Shown: in pieces, positions 1 through 8,145 of the stretch
Numbering within the stretch: position 1 is the first letter of the stretch
Layout of the letters: the number at the start of each line of letters is the position of its first letter
NCBI GenBank assembly: GCA_963972525.1
Contig: CAXAUZ010000013.1
Location: 1 to 64,000 of the forward strand
From: Salinilacustrithrix sp003476595
Lineage (GTDB): Bacteria; Actinomycetota; Acidimicrobiia; Acidimicrobiales; Salinilacustritrichaceae
Length of the DNA: 64,000 nucleotides
Reading direction: 5' to 3'
The notes under the pieces: generated by a model
Told to the model about the DNA's origin: nothing
The model's database searches: none
What the model saw: the letters and a program-made list of their open reading frames with translations, nothing else
Translations under genes and position numbers: made by a program

Positions 1-21
1 GCACGTCCGGTTCTAACGGGG

Positions 22-47
22 GGCTCCTGGCAGCAATGCCAGGGGCC
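22..47 (-). terminator. Stem-loop downstream of the small basic protein gene
   Basis: An 11-bp stem (22-32 with 37-47, one G-U pair) is closed by a GCAA tetraloop, 24 bases beyond the stop of the minus-strand gene at 72-407. No T-tract follows on the minus strand, so termination is inferred from position and stem strength. The first 21 bases of the window hold nothing recognisable. Confidence 0.45.
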
Positions 48-71
48 TACCCACTTCGGCGTCAGCCGGAG

Positions 72-407
72 TCAGCCGATCTCGGGGGTCGGCAGCTCCT
101 GGTTGGCCAGCATCGCCTTCTGGGCTCGCACGTTCGTGCGCCGCTTCCAGAACTTCTGCTTCCAGTGCCGGTACTCACGTCCAGGCCGTCCGTTCGAGCC
201 GCTGACCTCACCCCGCTCGGTGTCGAGGCGGGTGTGCACCGGTCGCGGAGGCACGATCTCCTCGCCGGACTCGAGGTCGGCGTGGGCGAGCAGCTCGTGG
301 GTGCGGTGGCGGGCCTTGCGGTTGGCCGCCTTGCGCTCCTCCTTCGGCGGAGCCGGGTGCGTGGCACCGGGGGCGGCTTCCTTGTGCGAACGGTGACGGT
401 TGGACAT
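72..407 (-). CDS. Small basic protein of unknown function
   Basis: A 111-residue, strongly basic protein (many Arg, Lys and His) with no membrane segment or signal peptide. I do not recognise a family. The ATG at 407 is chosen over an upstream in-frame ATG at 437 because a GAGGAG ribosome-binding site lies about 6 bases before it. It is divergent from serS, and about 125 bases separate the two start codons and must hold both promoters. The charge pattern would fit nucleic-acid or ribosome association, but that is only inference. Confidence 0.6.
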   Translation of the reverse strand: MSNRHRSHKEAAPGATHPAPPKEERKAANRKARHRTHELLAHADLESGEEIVPPRPVHTRLDTERGEVSGSNGRPGREYRHWKQKFWKRRTNVRAQKAMLANQELPTPEIG

Positions 408-532
408 GGCACTCCTCGTCAGTTCGGGTCCCGCCATCCGGCGGGTCCGGGACCAGACCGTACGAAACGCATGTTACGGACTGGTGACGGAACCCGGTTT
501 CGGGACCTTGGGCCCTCCACTACCGTGCCTTC

Positions 533-1837
533 GTGCTCGACCTGCGCCGCATCCGGTCCGAACCCGACGCGATCCGCGCCGGGCTGTCCCGGCGCGGCGC
601 CGACCTGGCCCTGCTCGACCGGGTCCTCGAGCTCGACGAGCGGGCCCGCGCGGTGGGCGCCGAGGTCGACGACCTGCGCAACCAGGTCAAGACCGTGTCC
701 AAGGAGATCGGCGAGCTGTTCAAGGCCGGTCAGCGCGACGAGGCCGAAGCCCGCAAGGCCGAGTCCAAGCGCCTCGGCGACCGGGAGAAGGAGCTGGCGG
801 CCGCGGCCGACGGGCTCCAGACCGACATCCGCGACGCGCTGCTGCGCATCCCCAACGTCCCGAGCCACGACGCGCCCGACGGGGCCAGCGAGGCCGACAA
901 CGTCGTGCTGCGCACCCACGGGCCCGGCCCCGACACCTTCGCCGACCACCAGCGGGTGCCGCACTGGGACATCGGCACCGAGCTCGGCATCATCGACGGC
1001 GAGCGGGCCGTGAAGATCAGCGGGTCCATGTTCACCATGTACCGGGGCTGGGGTGCCCGGCTACTGCGGGCGATGATCGGCCACAGCCTCGACGCCAGCG
1101 CCGATCCGGCCAACGGCGCCGTGTGGGAGGAGATCCGCCCGCCGACGCTCGTCAAGACCGACACCATGATCGGCACCGGGCACCTGCCCAAGTTCGAGGA
1201 CGAGGCGTACCACGTCGAGCGCGACGACCTCTGGACGATCCCCACCGCCGAGGTCCCGCTCACCTCGATGGCCGCCGACGAGGTCCTCGACTGGGACACC
1301 CTGCCGGTGCGCTTCACCGCCTACACGTCGTGCTTCCGCCGCGAGGCCGGCGCGGCCGGGCGCGACACCCGCGGCCTGCTCCGCAGCCACGAGTTCGACA
1401 AGGTCGAGCTCATGGGCTACGCCGACGGCGCCGAGCAGGCCATCGCCCTGCAGGAGGAGATCCTCGCCCGCAGCGAGCAGATCCTCCAGGACTTCGGCCT
1501 CAGCTACCGCATCCTCGACCTGTGCGCCGGCGACCTCGGCGGCTCGGCCGCCCGCACGTGGGACATCGAGGCCTACGCCCCAGGCGTCGGCGAGTGGCTC
1601 GAGGTCTCCTCGGTCAGCTGGTTCGCCGACTACCAGGCCCGCCGGGCCAACGTGCGCTGGAAGCAGGCGGGCGAGAAGGGCACCCAGGTGTGCCACACCG
1701 TGAACGGCTCGGCCATGGGCTGGCCCCGCACCGTCGCCGCGCTGCTCGAGACCCACCGCCAGCCCGACGGCAGCGTCGCCATCCCCGAGGTCCTCCAGCC
1801 CCGCCTCGGCGGCGCCACCCACATCCCCGCCGCCTGA
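533..1837 (+). CDS. serS: Serine--tRNA ligase
   Basis: Class II seryl-tRNA synthetase of 434 residues, the usual bacterial length; it charges tRNA-Ser in the cytoplasm. Residues 1 to about 105 form the long antiparallel coiled-coil arm typical of SerRS, rich in Glu, Lys and Ala. The catalytic core follows, with class II motif 2 at residues 268-273 (FRREAG, followed by the RGLLR.HEF segment) and motif 3 near 392-399 (GSAMGWPR). The start is GTG at 533. The next gene begins 14 bases after its stop, so the two are probably co-transcribed. Confidence 0.97.
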   Translation: MLDLRRIRSEPDAIRAGLSRRGADLALLDRVLELDERARAVGAEVDDLRNQVKTVSKEIGELFKAGQRDEAEARKAESKRLGDREKELAAAADGLQTDIRDALLRIPNVPSHDAPDGASEADNVVLRTHGPGPDTFADHQRVPHWDIGTELGIIDGERAVKISGSMFTMYRGWGARLLRAMIGHSLDASADPANGAVWEEIRPPTLVKTDTMIGTGHLPKFEDEAYHVERDDLWTIPTAEVPLTSMAADEVLDWDTLPVRFTAYTSCFRREAGAAGRDTRGLLRSHEFDKVELMGYADGAEQAIALQEEILARSEQILQDFGLSYRILDLCAGDLGGSAARTWDIEAYAPGVGEWLEVSSVSWFADYQARRANVRWKQAGEKGTQVCHTVNGSAMGWPRTVAALLETHRQPDGSVAIPEVLQPRLGGATHIPAA

Positions 1838-1851
1838 CTACGGTCGCCGGC

Positions 1852-3780
1852 GTGACGGAGCTCGGGGCGCTGCTGTGGACGCCGTCGGCCCAACGGGCCG
1901 CCGGCACCCGGATGGCCCGCTTCGCCGAGCGTCTCGGCTGCGACGGCTACGAGGCGCTCCACGATCTGTCGGTCGGGGAGCCGGACCGGTTCTGGCCGGC
2001 CGTGTGGGACGAGTGCGGCCTGGTCGGAGATCCGGGCTCGATCGTGCTCGACGCCGGGGCCTCGATGCCCGAGGCCCGGTTCTTCCCCGCCGCCTCGCTG
2101 AGCGTCGTCGAGCAGGTGCTGCGCCACACCGGCAGCGAGCCGGCGATCATCGCCGAGTCCGAGACCGGCAGCCGCTCCATGTCGTGGGACCACCTCGCGA
2201 TCGAGGTCGGGGCCATGGCCGCGGCGCTCGCCGAGGTCGGTGTCGGCGAGGGCGACCGGGTCGCCGCCTGGCTGCCGAACGGCATCGAGGCCGTCGTGGC
2301 CATGCTCGGCGCAGCCGCGCTCGGTGCCGTCTTCTCCTCGACCAGCCCGGACTTCGGCGCGGCCGGTGTGCTCGACCGCTTCGGCCAGATCGAGCCGGTC
2401 GTCCTGTTCGCCGTCGACGGCTACGACTACGGCGGCGTCCACTTCGACCGGCGCGACGTGCGGGCCGAGATCGAGGCCGGGTTGCCGACGCTGCGGCGCA
2501 CGGTGGTGCTCGGGCACGACTGGGCCTCGTTCCTCGAGCCCCACCGCGGCACGCCCGCCCCGCTGACCCGTCGCAGCTTCCACCACCCCTGGTACGTCCT
2601 GTACTCGAGCGGCACGACGGGCACGCCGAAGTGCATCGTGCACGCCACCGGCCGGGTGCTGCTCCAGCACGCCAAGGAGCACCAGCTCCACACCGACCTG
2701 TCCGCCGGGGACCGCCTCCTCTACGTCACGACCTGCGGGTGGATGATGTGGAACTGGCTGGTCTCCGCGCTCGCGTCGGGCGTGACGATCGTGGCCGTCG
2801 ACGGCAACGTCGCGCACCCGGGTCCGTCGCGGCTGTGGGACCTGGTCGACCGCCACGGCGTGGACGTGCTCGGTGTCGGCGCCAAGTACCTCGACGCGCT
2901 GGCCCACCAGGGATACGCCCCGGCCGAGCACCACGACCTCGCCTCGCTGCGGACGCTGGCCTCCACCGGCTCGCCGCTCAGTCCGGAGCGCTTCGCCTGG
3001 ACGTACGAGCACGTGCAGGCCGACGTGCACCTCGCCTCGATCAGCGGCGGCACCGACCTGTGCGCCTGCTTCGTGCTGGGCGACCCGACCTCACCGGTGC
3101 ACGCCGGGGAGATCCAGCGACCCGGGCTCGGCATGGCCGTCGACGTGTGGTCCGAGGCCGGCGAGCCGCTCGGCCCCGGCCAGCGCGGCGAGCTCGTCTG
3201 CACGCAGCCGTTCCCCAGCCAGCCCCTCGGGTTCTGGGGTGACGACGACGGCGGCCGGTACCGGGCCGCGTACTACCACCGCTTCCCCGATGCCCGCGAC
3301 GGCTACGGCGTGTGGCACCACGGAGACTTCGCCAGCTGGACCGAGCACGGCGGCGTGGTCATCCACGGCCGCAGCGACACCACGCTGAACCCCGGCGGCA
3401 TCCGCATCGGCACCGCCGAGATCTACCGGGCGGTCGAGGGCCTGCCCGGCATCGCCGAGTCGCTGGTGTTCGGCGAGGAGGTCACCGACGACGACGGCGG
3501 CACCGACGTGCGCATCGTGCTGCTGGTCGTCCTCGACGCCGGCGTGGCGCTCGATGACCAGCTGCGGAAGCGCATCGCCGACACCGTCCGTTCGAGCTGC
3601 TCGCCCCGCCACGTGCCCCGCCGGATCGTGGCCGTCGCCGACCTGCCCCGCACGCGGTCCGGGAAGCTGGTCGAGCTGGCTGTGGCCGACGCGGTCAACG
3701 GCCGCGAGGTGCGCAACACCGAGGCGCTGCTCGACCCCGACGTGCTCTGGGCCGTGCGCGACGCCGTCACCGATCGCTGA
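1852..3780 (+). CDS. Acetoacetate--CoA ligase (acetoacetyl-CoA synthetase)
   Basis: A 642-residue ANL-superfamily adenylate-forming enzyme that activates acetoacetate to acetoacetyl-CoA with ATP, feeding ketone-body or polyhydroxybutyrate-type carbon into central metabolism. The P-loop YSSGTTGTPK is at residues 251-260 and the C-terminal catalytic Lys is at 605 (RSGKLVE). The length, the N-terminal WTPS segment and the internal GGTDLC segment match acetoacetyl-CoA synthetases rather than the longer acetyl-CoA synthetases. The GTG at 1852 is chosen because it sits 14 bases after serS and gives the family length. A strong hairpin follows the stop. Confidence 0.9.
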   Translation: MTELGALLWTPSAQRAAGTRMARFAERLGCDGYEALHDLSVGEPDRFWPAVWDECGLVGDPGSIVLDAGASMPEARFFPAASLSVVEQVLRHTGSEPAIIAESETGSRSMSWDHLAIEVGAMAAALAEVGVGEGDRVAAWLPNGIEAVVAMLGAAALGAVFSSTSPDFGAAGVLDRFGQIEPVVLFAVDGYDYGGVHFDRRDVRAEIEAGLPTLRRTVVLGHDWASFLEPHRGTPAPLTRRSFHHPWYVLYSSGTTGTPKCIVHATGRVLLQHAKEHQLHTDLSAGDRLLYVTTCGWMMWNWLVSALASGVTIVAVDGNVAHPGPSRLWDLVDRHGVDVLGVGAKYLDALAHQGYAPAEHHDLASLRTLASTGSPLSPERFAWTYEHVQADVHLASISGGTDLCACFVLGDPTSPVHAGEIQRPGLGMAVDVWSEAGEPLGPGQRGELVCTQPFPSQPLGFWGDDDGGRYRAAYYHRFPDARDGYGVWHHGDFASWTEHGGVVIHGRSDTTLNPGGIRIGTAEIYRAVEGLPGIAESLVFGEEVTDDDGGTDVRIVLLVVLDAGVALDDQLRKRIADTVRSSCSPRHVPRRIVAVADLPRTRSGKLVELAVADAVNGREVRNTEALLDPDVLWAVRDAVTDR

Positions 3781-3807
3781 CCGGCCGGGTCGCCCCGGGC
3801 GCGGCAG

Positions 3808-3841
3808 GGCCCCCGACCGAATGGGAGGGCGGTCGGGGGCC
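3808..3841. terminator. Bidirectional terminator hairpin
   Basis: A perfect 12-bp inverted repeat (3808-3819 with 3830-3841) with a 10-base loop lies between the convergent acetoacetate-CoA ligase gene and the Cys-containing small protein gene, so it can end both transcripts. Confidence 0.75.
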
Positions 3842-3866
3842 TTCGGAGCAGAGGGAACGGGCGGCC

Positions 3867-4280
3867 CTACGACTCCGCAGCAGCGACCGCAGCCTCGAGG
3901 GATGCGAGCGCCTGCTGGCCGCGACTGGTGGTCTCGGCGGTGATGCGGCAGTGCTTGTCGTGGTCGCCATGGCTGGCTGCGACCGCGGAGGTCTCGGCCA
4001 GCATCTTGGCGGTGGCGCCCAGCAGCGCCTGGGTGCCCTGCACGGTGGGGCCGGTGCGGGACAGGACCTTGATGAGGGCGGTGGCCACGTCGGCGGCGTC
4101 GAGGCAGGCCCGGATGCACTCGGTCTTGTCGGCGACGTCGGGCTCGGACAGGCAGGCGTCGGCGCAGGAGGTGGTGGCGCTGACGACGTCGTGCATGGCG
4201 TCGATGGCGAGGGCGAGGGCGGCGTGGTCGACACCTCGCTCGTCGGAGCGGGCTTCGAGCATCTGCGCGGCGACGTTCAT
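3867..4280 (-). CDS. Small helical Cys-containing protein, possible four-helix copper-binding type
   Basis: A 137-residue, mostly alpha-helical protein. Five Cys are arranged as C39-x3-C43, C55-x3-C59 and C111, with His at 104, 107 and 110. Paired C-x3-C on amphipathic helices recalls the four-helix-bundle copper storage and DUF326-type ferredoxin-like proteins that bind Cu(I) in the bundle core. Those proteins usually carry many more Cys, so this would be a thinned-out member with low metal capacity. There is no signal peptide, so it should be cytosolic. It is divergent from pdxH with only 78 bases between. The family assignment is tentative. Confidence 0.55.
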   Translation of the reverse strand: MNVAAQMLEARSDERGVDHAALALAIDAMHDVVSATTSCADACLSEPDVADKTECIRACLDAADVATALIKVLSRTGPTVQGTQALLGATAKMLAETSAVAASHGDHDKHCRITAETTSRGQQALASLEAAVAAAES

Positions 4281-4358
4281 GTCAGCGTCCGTGCCCCAAG
4301 CGGTGGGCCCTCAGAACCTGCGGGCAGCCGCGCCGGTGCGCCGCGGTAGACAGAGGTC

Positions 4359-4997
4359 GTGGATCCCGAGGTGCTCGCCCGCCGCCGTCGTGAGTACGAG
4401 GCCCAGGGCTTCGACGTGGCCGACGCCGACCCGGACCCGCTCGTGCAGTTCCACCGCTGGTTCGACGCCGTCGACGAGCCGATGGACGAGCCCCACGCCA
4501 TGGTGCTGGCCACGGTCCGGCCCGACGGCACGCCGTCGGCCCGCACGGTGCTGCTGCGCGGCGTCGACGAGCGGGGCCTGAGCTTCTTCACCAACTACGA
4601 GAGCGCCAAGGCCGACGCGATCGAGGCCCAGCCCGTCGTCGAGTGCCTGTTCCTCTGGTTGCCGGTCCACCGCCAGGTGCGGGTGCGGGGCCGGGCCGAG
4701 AAGGTCTCGGTCGAGGAGTCCGACGAGTACTTCGCCAGCCGGCCGCGAGGCTCCCAGCTCGGCGCGTGGGCGTCGCCGCAGTCCCAGGTCGTCGCCGGTC
4801 GCGACGAGCTCGATCGCTACCTCGCGGCCGCCGAGGAGCGCTTCACCGGCGACGTGCCCCGACCCCCGCACTGGGGTGGCTACCGGGTCGTGCCCGACGG
4901 GTGGGAGTTCTGGCAGGGCCGCCCCGGCCGCCTCCACGACCGGGTGCGCTACCGGCGCGAGGGCGGCGCCTGGGTCAGGGAGTGCCTGGCTCCCTGA
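4359..4997 (+). CDS. pdxH: Pyridoxamine 5'-phosphate oxidase
   Basis: A 212-residue FMN enzyme that oxidises pyridoxamine- or pyridoxine-5'-phosphate to pyridoxal phosphate, the last step of the PLP salvage route. The FMN-binding split barrel shows ARTVLLRG (61-68), SRPRGSQLGAWAS (127-139) and the C-terminal signature WEFWQG (182-187) plus RLHDR (191-195), all characteristic of PdxH. The length is that of the family. The start is GTG at 4359. The 3' end overlaps the convergent hydrolase gene by 23 bases, so no terminator fits between them. Confidence 0.95.
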   Translation: MDPEVLARRRREYEAQGFDVADADPDPLVQFHRWFDAVDEPMDEPHAMVLATVRPDGTPSARTVLLRGVDERGLSFFTNYESAKADAIEAQPVVECLFLWLPVHRQVRVRGRAEKVSVEESDEYFASRPRGSQLGAWASPQSQVVAGRDELDRYLAAAEERFTGDVPRPPHWGGYRVVPDGWEFWQGRPGRLHDRVRYRREGGAWVRECLAP

Positions 4998-5589
4998 TCG
5001 CGTCGATGGCGGCCACGAGGCCGTCGACCAGGCGCTCGGTGTGGGGGGTGGGGAAGCCCCCGTCCCAGCTGTTCCAGAACGGGCCGTTGCCACGGACCCG
5101 GGGCGGCAGCTCGACCTGGACGCCCTGCTCCCGGGGCAGGTTCACCGGGTTGTGGGGGTGCACGCCGCGCAGCTCGCGCGGGATGTCATCGAGGTCGTCG
5201 ATGACCTCGTAGCCGGGCAGGGTCCGTCGAAGCGAGGTGGCGACCAGGCCGGCGAGCCCGCGGTTGCCGCCCCCCAGGAGCACGGAGCGGAACATCGAGC
5301 GGCGGCCGAAGCCGTGGAGGGTGATCACGACGTCGACGTGGCGGACGAACGTGGCGAGGCGCTCGGAGTGCTCCGGCCGGAACCGCTTGGACGGCAGGTG
5401 GTGGCGCATGCCCTCGGGCTGACGGACCGCGTAGAGGGAGGCGCCGGTGCGCTCGACCACGAGGTCGGCGATCTGGTCCGTGCCGACCTCGAGGTCGCCG
5501 CCGTGGTACGCCATCACCCCGACGCGCGAGCCGAGCACCAGGTCCTCGACGACCCCATCGGCCGCCAGGAGCGAGCGGAGGTCGTTCAG
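4975..5589 (-). CDS. Poly-gamma-glutamate hydrolase-like protein
   Basis: About 204 residues resembling the phage PghP / DUF867 family of zinc peptidases that cut poly-gamma-glutamate. Visible features are MAYHGGDLEVGTD, corresponding to the metal-site segment near the N-terminus, the TGASLYAVR segment, VITLHGF, and a C-terminal helix. No signal peptide is visible. The frame has no ATG, GTG or TTG upstream of the conserved part. The reported start is a CTG at 5589 that overlaps the ccdA stop (CTGA); a GTG at 5538 is the first ordinary start but leaves a short N-terminus. It is the last gene of the tlpA-ccdA unit. The family is moderately certain, the start uncertain. Confidence 0.65.
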   Translation of the reverse strand: MNDLRSLLAADGVVEDLVLGSRVGVMAYHGGDLEVGTDQIADLVVERTGASLYAVRQPEGMRHHLPSKRFRPEHSERLATFVRHVDVVITLHGFGRRSMFRSVLLGGGNRGLAGLVATSLRRTLPGYEVIDDLDDIPRELRGVHPHNPVNLPREQGVQVELPPRVRGNGPFWNSWDGGFPTPHTERLVDGLVAAIDAIREPGTP

Positions 5590-6443
5590 GGCTGGCGCCG
5601 CAGGCTGGTGATCAGGACCGAGATCGACACCATGGCGGCGATGGCGGCGAGCAGGTAGAGGCCCAGGCGGGTGGCGCCGACGTCGGAGACGAACCGGGTG
5701 GCGTCGGCCGACCACTGCTCGACCCGATCCACCGGGCCGGCGCCGGTGCCGGGGTCGCTGCGGACGCGCAGCGAGAAGACGCCGTACCAGGCCACGTACA
5801 GGCCCATGACCACCATCAGCACGGCGGCCGCCCGGTTGGCGTGGCGCATGCCCGACCGCAGGACGCGGACCACCGAGTCGCGGGCCAGGGCGATGGCGAC
5901 GGTGAGGGCGGTGATGACCAGCCCCATGCCGGCGGCGTAGGTGACGAGCACGGCGACGCCGGAGACGAAGTCGGTGCGGCTGAAGGCGTTGACGATGTTG
6001 GCGATGAAGATGCCGATGGTGCAGGTGAGCGAGGCGATGGCGTAGGAGACGCCGTAGAGGAACATCGACCCGAGCCCGCCCGAGCGCCCGCCCCGGTCGA
6101 GGACCGGCACCCGCACCTTCAGCTCCTTGCCGGCGACCATCGCCACGCCCACGGCGGCCAGGCCGACGCCGATGACGATGGTGGCCCACGGCGCGTACTC
6201 CTGGACGGTGGAGCTGATCGGGCGCAGGGCGATGCCGACGACGCCGAAGACCACGACGAAGCCGAGGGACACGGCGAGGGCCACCGGGATGGCCCGGGCC
6301 ACGGACTCGCCCCGGCTGGGGACCCGGTCGCCCTCGTGGCCGAGGAAGAACGTGACGTAGGCGGGGAGCATGGCGAACCCGCACGGGTTCACCGCCGCCA
6401 CCATGCCGGAGGCCAGCGCCAGGGCGAGCGGGGCGTCGATCAC
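5586..6443 (-). CDS. ccdA: CcdA-type cytochrome c biogenesis / thiol-disulfide membrane protein
   Basis: A 285-residue DsbD/CcdA-family membrane protein with about seven to eight hydrophobic helices. It passes reducing equivalents from cytoplasmic thioredoxin to extracytoplasmic thiol proteins. The two redox Cys that define the family are visible: C21 in NPCGF of the first helix and C141 in LTCTIG of a later helix. The GTG start at 6443 overlaps the tlpA stop (GTGA), so the two are translationally coupled and very likely partners. A C-terminal loop and an extra final helix follow the core. The abundant c-type cytochromes at 58-64 kb are plausible clients of this pathway. Confidence 0.9.
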   Translation of the reverse strand: MIDAPLALALASGMVAAVNPCGFAMLPAYVTFFLGHEGDRVPSRGESVARAIPVALAVSLGFVVVFGVVGIALRPISSTVQEYAPWATIVIGVGLAAVGVAMVAGKELKVRVPVLDRGGRSGGLGSMFLYGVSYAIASLTCTIGIFIANIVNAFSRTDFVSGVAVLVTYAAGMGLVITALTVAIALARDSVVRVLRSGMRHANRAAAVLMVVMGLYVAWYGVFSLRVRSDPGTGAGPVDRVEQWSADATRFVSDVGATRLGLYLLAAIAAMVSISVLITSLRRQP

Positions 6444-7045
6444 CCCACCGTCACCCCGAGCTCGGACTCGAGCAGGTCTCGGAGCTGATCGGCGTCGAGG
6501 GCGCCGGAGTGGACGGAGACGACCTCGCCGTCGGCGTCGACGAACATCGTGGACGGCATCTGGGTCACCTGGGCCGCGTTGGCGACGTTCCCCTTGGGGT
6601 CGCGGGCCCAGCGGTAGGTGACCCCGGTGTCCTCGACGATGCGGGTCGCGTCCGCGGTGCGGTCCTGGATGGCGACGCCGATGAACTCGACGTCGCCGGC
6701 GGCCTGCTGGGACACGGCCTCGAAGTCGGGCATCTCGGCGATGCACGGCGGGCACCAGGAGGCGAAGAAGTTGACCACCGTGGGGCCCTCGACGACCTCG
6801 GCGAGGGCGACCTCGGTGTCGTCGGGCCAGGTCACGGGGATGTCGAGGGGCTCGCCGGTGGCGACGTCCTCGGCCGGGGTGAGCTCGAGGGTGTCCTGCG
6901 GGGCGTCGTCGGGCCCGGCGCTGACGTCCCCGTCGTCGTCTCCGCCGCCGAGGACGGCGATGACCAGGAGCGCGGCGAGGGCGGCGAGGACGGTGGCGGC
7001 CACCACGGCCTGCCACGGGAGGCGAGAGCGGGAGAGCGGGGTCAT
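6440..7045 (-). CDS. TlpA/ResA-like membrane-anchored thioredoxin
   Basis: A 201-residue thiol-disulfide oxidoreductase. Residues 12-33 form a single uncleaved N-terminal membrane anchor, followed by an acidic, Gly/Asp-rich linker and a thioredoxin fold facing outside. The active site is WCPPC at 97-101 and the cis-Pro loop is QMPST further on. Proteins of this class reduce apocytochrome c heme-binding Cys pairs before heme attachment. It is encoded first in the unit with ccdA (4-base overlap), which would keep it reduced. The ATG start at 7045 places the anchor at the N-terminus. Confidence 0.9.
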   Translation of the reverse strand: MTPLSRSRLPWQAVVAATVLAALAALLVIAVLGGGDDDGDVSAGPDDAPQDTLELTPAEDVATGEPLDIPVTWPDDTEVALAEVVEGPTVVNFFASWCPPCIAEMPDFEAVSQQAAGDVEFIGVAIQDRTADATRIVEDTGVTYRWARDPKGNVANAAQVTQMPSTMFVDADGEVVSVHSGALDADQLRDLLESELGVTVG

Positions 7046-7080
7046 GGTGGGCAGGCCGCGACGGTACTGCCGCCCTCGTC

Positions 7081-7125
7081 GCCGGTCACAGCGCCATCGG
7101 GCACACCGATGGCACCGTGACCGGC
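7081..7125 (-). promoter_or_regulatory. Two-tier hairpin upstream of tlpA
   Basis: Nested perfect repeats: an outer 9-bp stem (7081-7089 with 7117-7125), a small symmetric bulge, then an inner 8-bp stem (7093-7100 with 7106-7113) and a 5-base loop. It lies 36 bases before the tlpA start and 19 bases beyond the whiB terminator. It may be a second terminator or a structured leader for tlpA. Confidence 0.4.
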
Positions 7126-7143
7126 GGGGGAGGTTGGGCCGCG

Positions 7144-7182
7144 GGCGGACCGGAGCTCGATGCGCCGTCGCTCCGGTCCGCC
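7144..7182 (-). terminator. Terminator hairpin of whiB
   Basis: A perfect 12-bp stem (7144-7155 with 7171-7182) with a 15-base loop lies 36 bases downstream of the whiB stop on the minus strand. No clear T-tract, as is usual in high-GC actinobacteria. Confidence 0.6.
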
Positions 7183-7218
7183 GTCCCTGCGGCGGGGGGT
7201 TCGATCGGTGACGCCCGA

Positions 7219-7614
7219 TCAGGCGGTGCGGAGCTCCACGAGATCCTGGAGCGCCGCGGGGACCTCGACGTGGACGAACTCGTCCTCGGGGCGAGGGTTC
7301 TTGGGCGGCCGACCCCGGCGCCGCTTGGACGCCAGGACCTTGCCGTTGCTGAAGAGCTGGCCGCCCCAGACGCCGAGGGGCTCCTTGCGGGCGAGGGCGC
7401 CCTCGAGGCACCGCTCGAGCACGGGGCACTCGGCGCAGATCCGCTTGGCGGCGGCGATGTCCAGCAGCTCCTCGGAGAAGAACAGATGGGCCTGGGTCCC
7501 ACCGTCGACCGCACATGCGGCCTCGGACCAGAACGAGGTGTCGACCTCGAGGGCGACGTCCAGGACGCCGTCCCGGGGACTGATCTCGACGAGCTGTTCG
7601 GGTTGAGCGAGCAT
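7219..7614 (-). CDS. WhiB-family iron-sulfur transcription factor
   Basis: A 131-residue Wbl protein. Four conserved Cys (C34, C60, C63, C69; the last three as C-x2-C-x5-C) ligate a [4Fe-4S] cluster, followed by the family turn GVWGG (81-85). A basic C-terminal stretch with an AT-hook-like RGRPPK (about 100-105) should contact the DNA minor groove. Wbl proteins bind the primary sigma factor region 4 and tune transcription in response to redox or NO. The ATG at 7614 is chosen because an AAGGGAG ribosome-binding site precedes it; upstream sequence in the same frame is low-quality coding. The exact Wbl subtype is not assigned. Confidence 0.9.
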   Translation of the reverse strand: MLAQPEQLVEISPRDGVLDVALEVDTSFWSEAACAVDGGTQAHLFFSEELLDIAAAKRICAECPVLERCLEGALARKEPLGVWGGQLFSNGKVLASKRRRGRPPKNPRPEDEFVHVEVPAALQDLVELRTA

Positions 7615-7706
7615 CGCCCGCTCCCTTCTCTTGCTGGGTGGATGGTGTCGGTGGGTGGGATGGATGTCTGGTGCGGCGGGGCCGGAAGGTGGCCCGAGAA
7701 AGCGAA

Positions 7707-7733
7707 AGGCCGTCGGGATGTTCCCGACGGCCT
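7707..7733 (-). terminator. Terminator hairpin after the small unknown gene
   Basis: A perfect 12-bp stem (7707-7718 with 7722-7733) and 3-base loop, followed on the minus strand by a T-containing tail. It sits 27 bases beyond the stop of the small gene ending at 7761, which supports transcription of that gene. Confidence 0.65.
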
Positions 7734-7760
7734 CTGCGGTCCTAGCTGCCTGACCAGTGG

Positions 7761-7991
7761 TCAGGTGGTGGAACACAGAGGCCTTCGATCGTGGAACGCC
7801 GGCACGGTCATGGAGAGGCGCGAGGTGGCGAGCCAGGTACCGAAGATGCCGTTGCCGATGACGACCTTCTCGGTCGGGCCATAGGCGGGCGCACCGGTGC
7901 AGATGGGTGCCAGCGCGAGCACGGCGGTCTTCGGGCGCGGTGCGACGACGGAGGCGGCGGTCTGCAGCAGGTGCAGGAGGGTCGTCTTCAT
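7761..7991 (-). CDS. Small protein of unknown function
   Basis: A 76-residue putative protein that I do not recognise. Residues 1-30 are mildly hydrophobic with two Leu-rich turns, followed by a Gly-rich middle (VVIGNGIFGTW) and a basic C-terminus with one Cys. A weak export signal is possible but not convincing. Support for a real gene: the ATG at 7991 has a GAGGTG ribosome-binding site at the right distance (a GTG at 8000 is an alternative), and a strong terminator hairpin follows the stop. The pattern of a short isolated transcript would also suit a non-coding RNA. Confidence 0.4.
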   Translation of the reverse strand: MKTTLLHLLQTAASVVAPRPKTAVLALAPICTGAPAYGPTEKVVIGNGIFGTWLATSRLSMTVPAFHDRRPLCSTT

Positions 7992-8145
7992 CGTGTTCAC
8001 CTCGCTCCGGTGGGTGCGGTGGGCAGGTCCGGGGCCGGACGGGGAGAGCCCCCTGTCACAGCCGTGCCCGTCATGGCATCACAACGCCAGGACCTGGTCA
8101 ATCGAATTATCGAAGAAGTCGGCGGTGTTCCGGCAACATGCTCCG

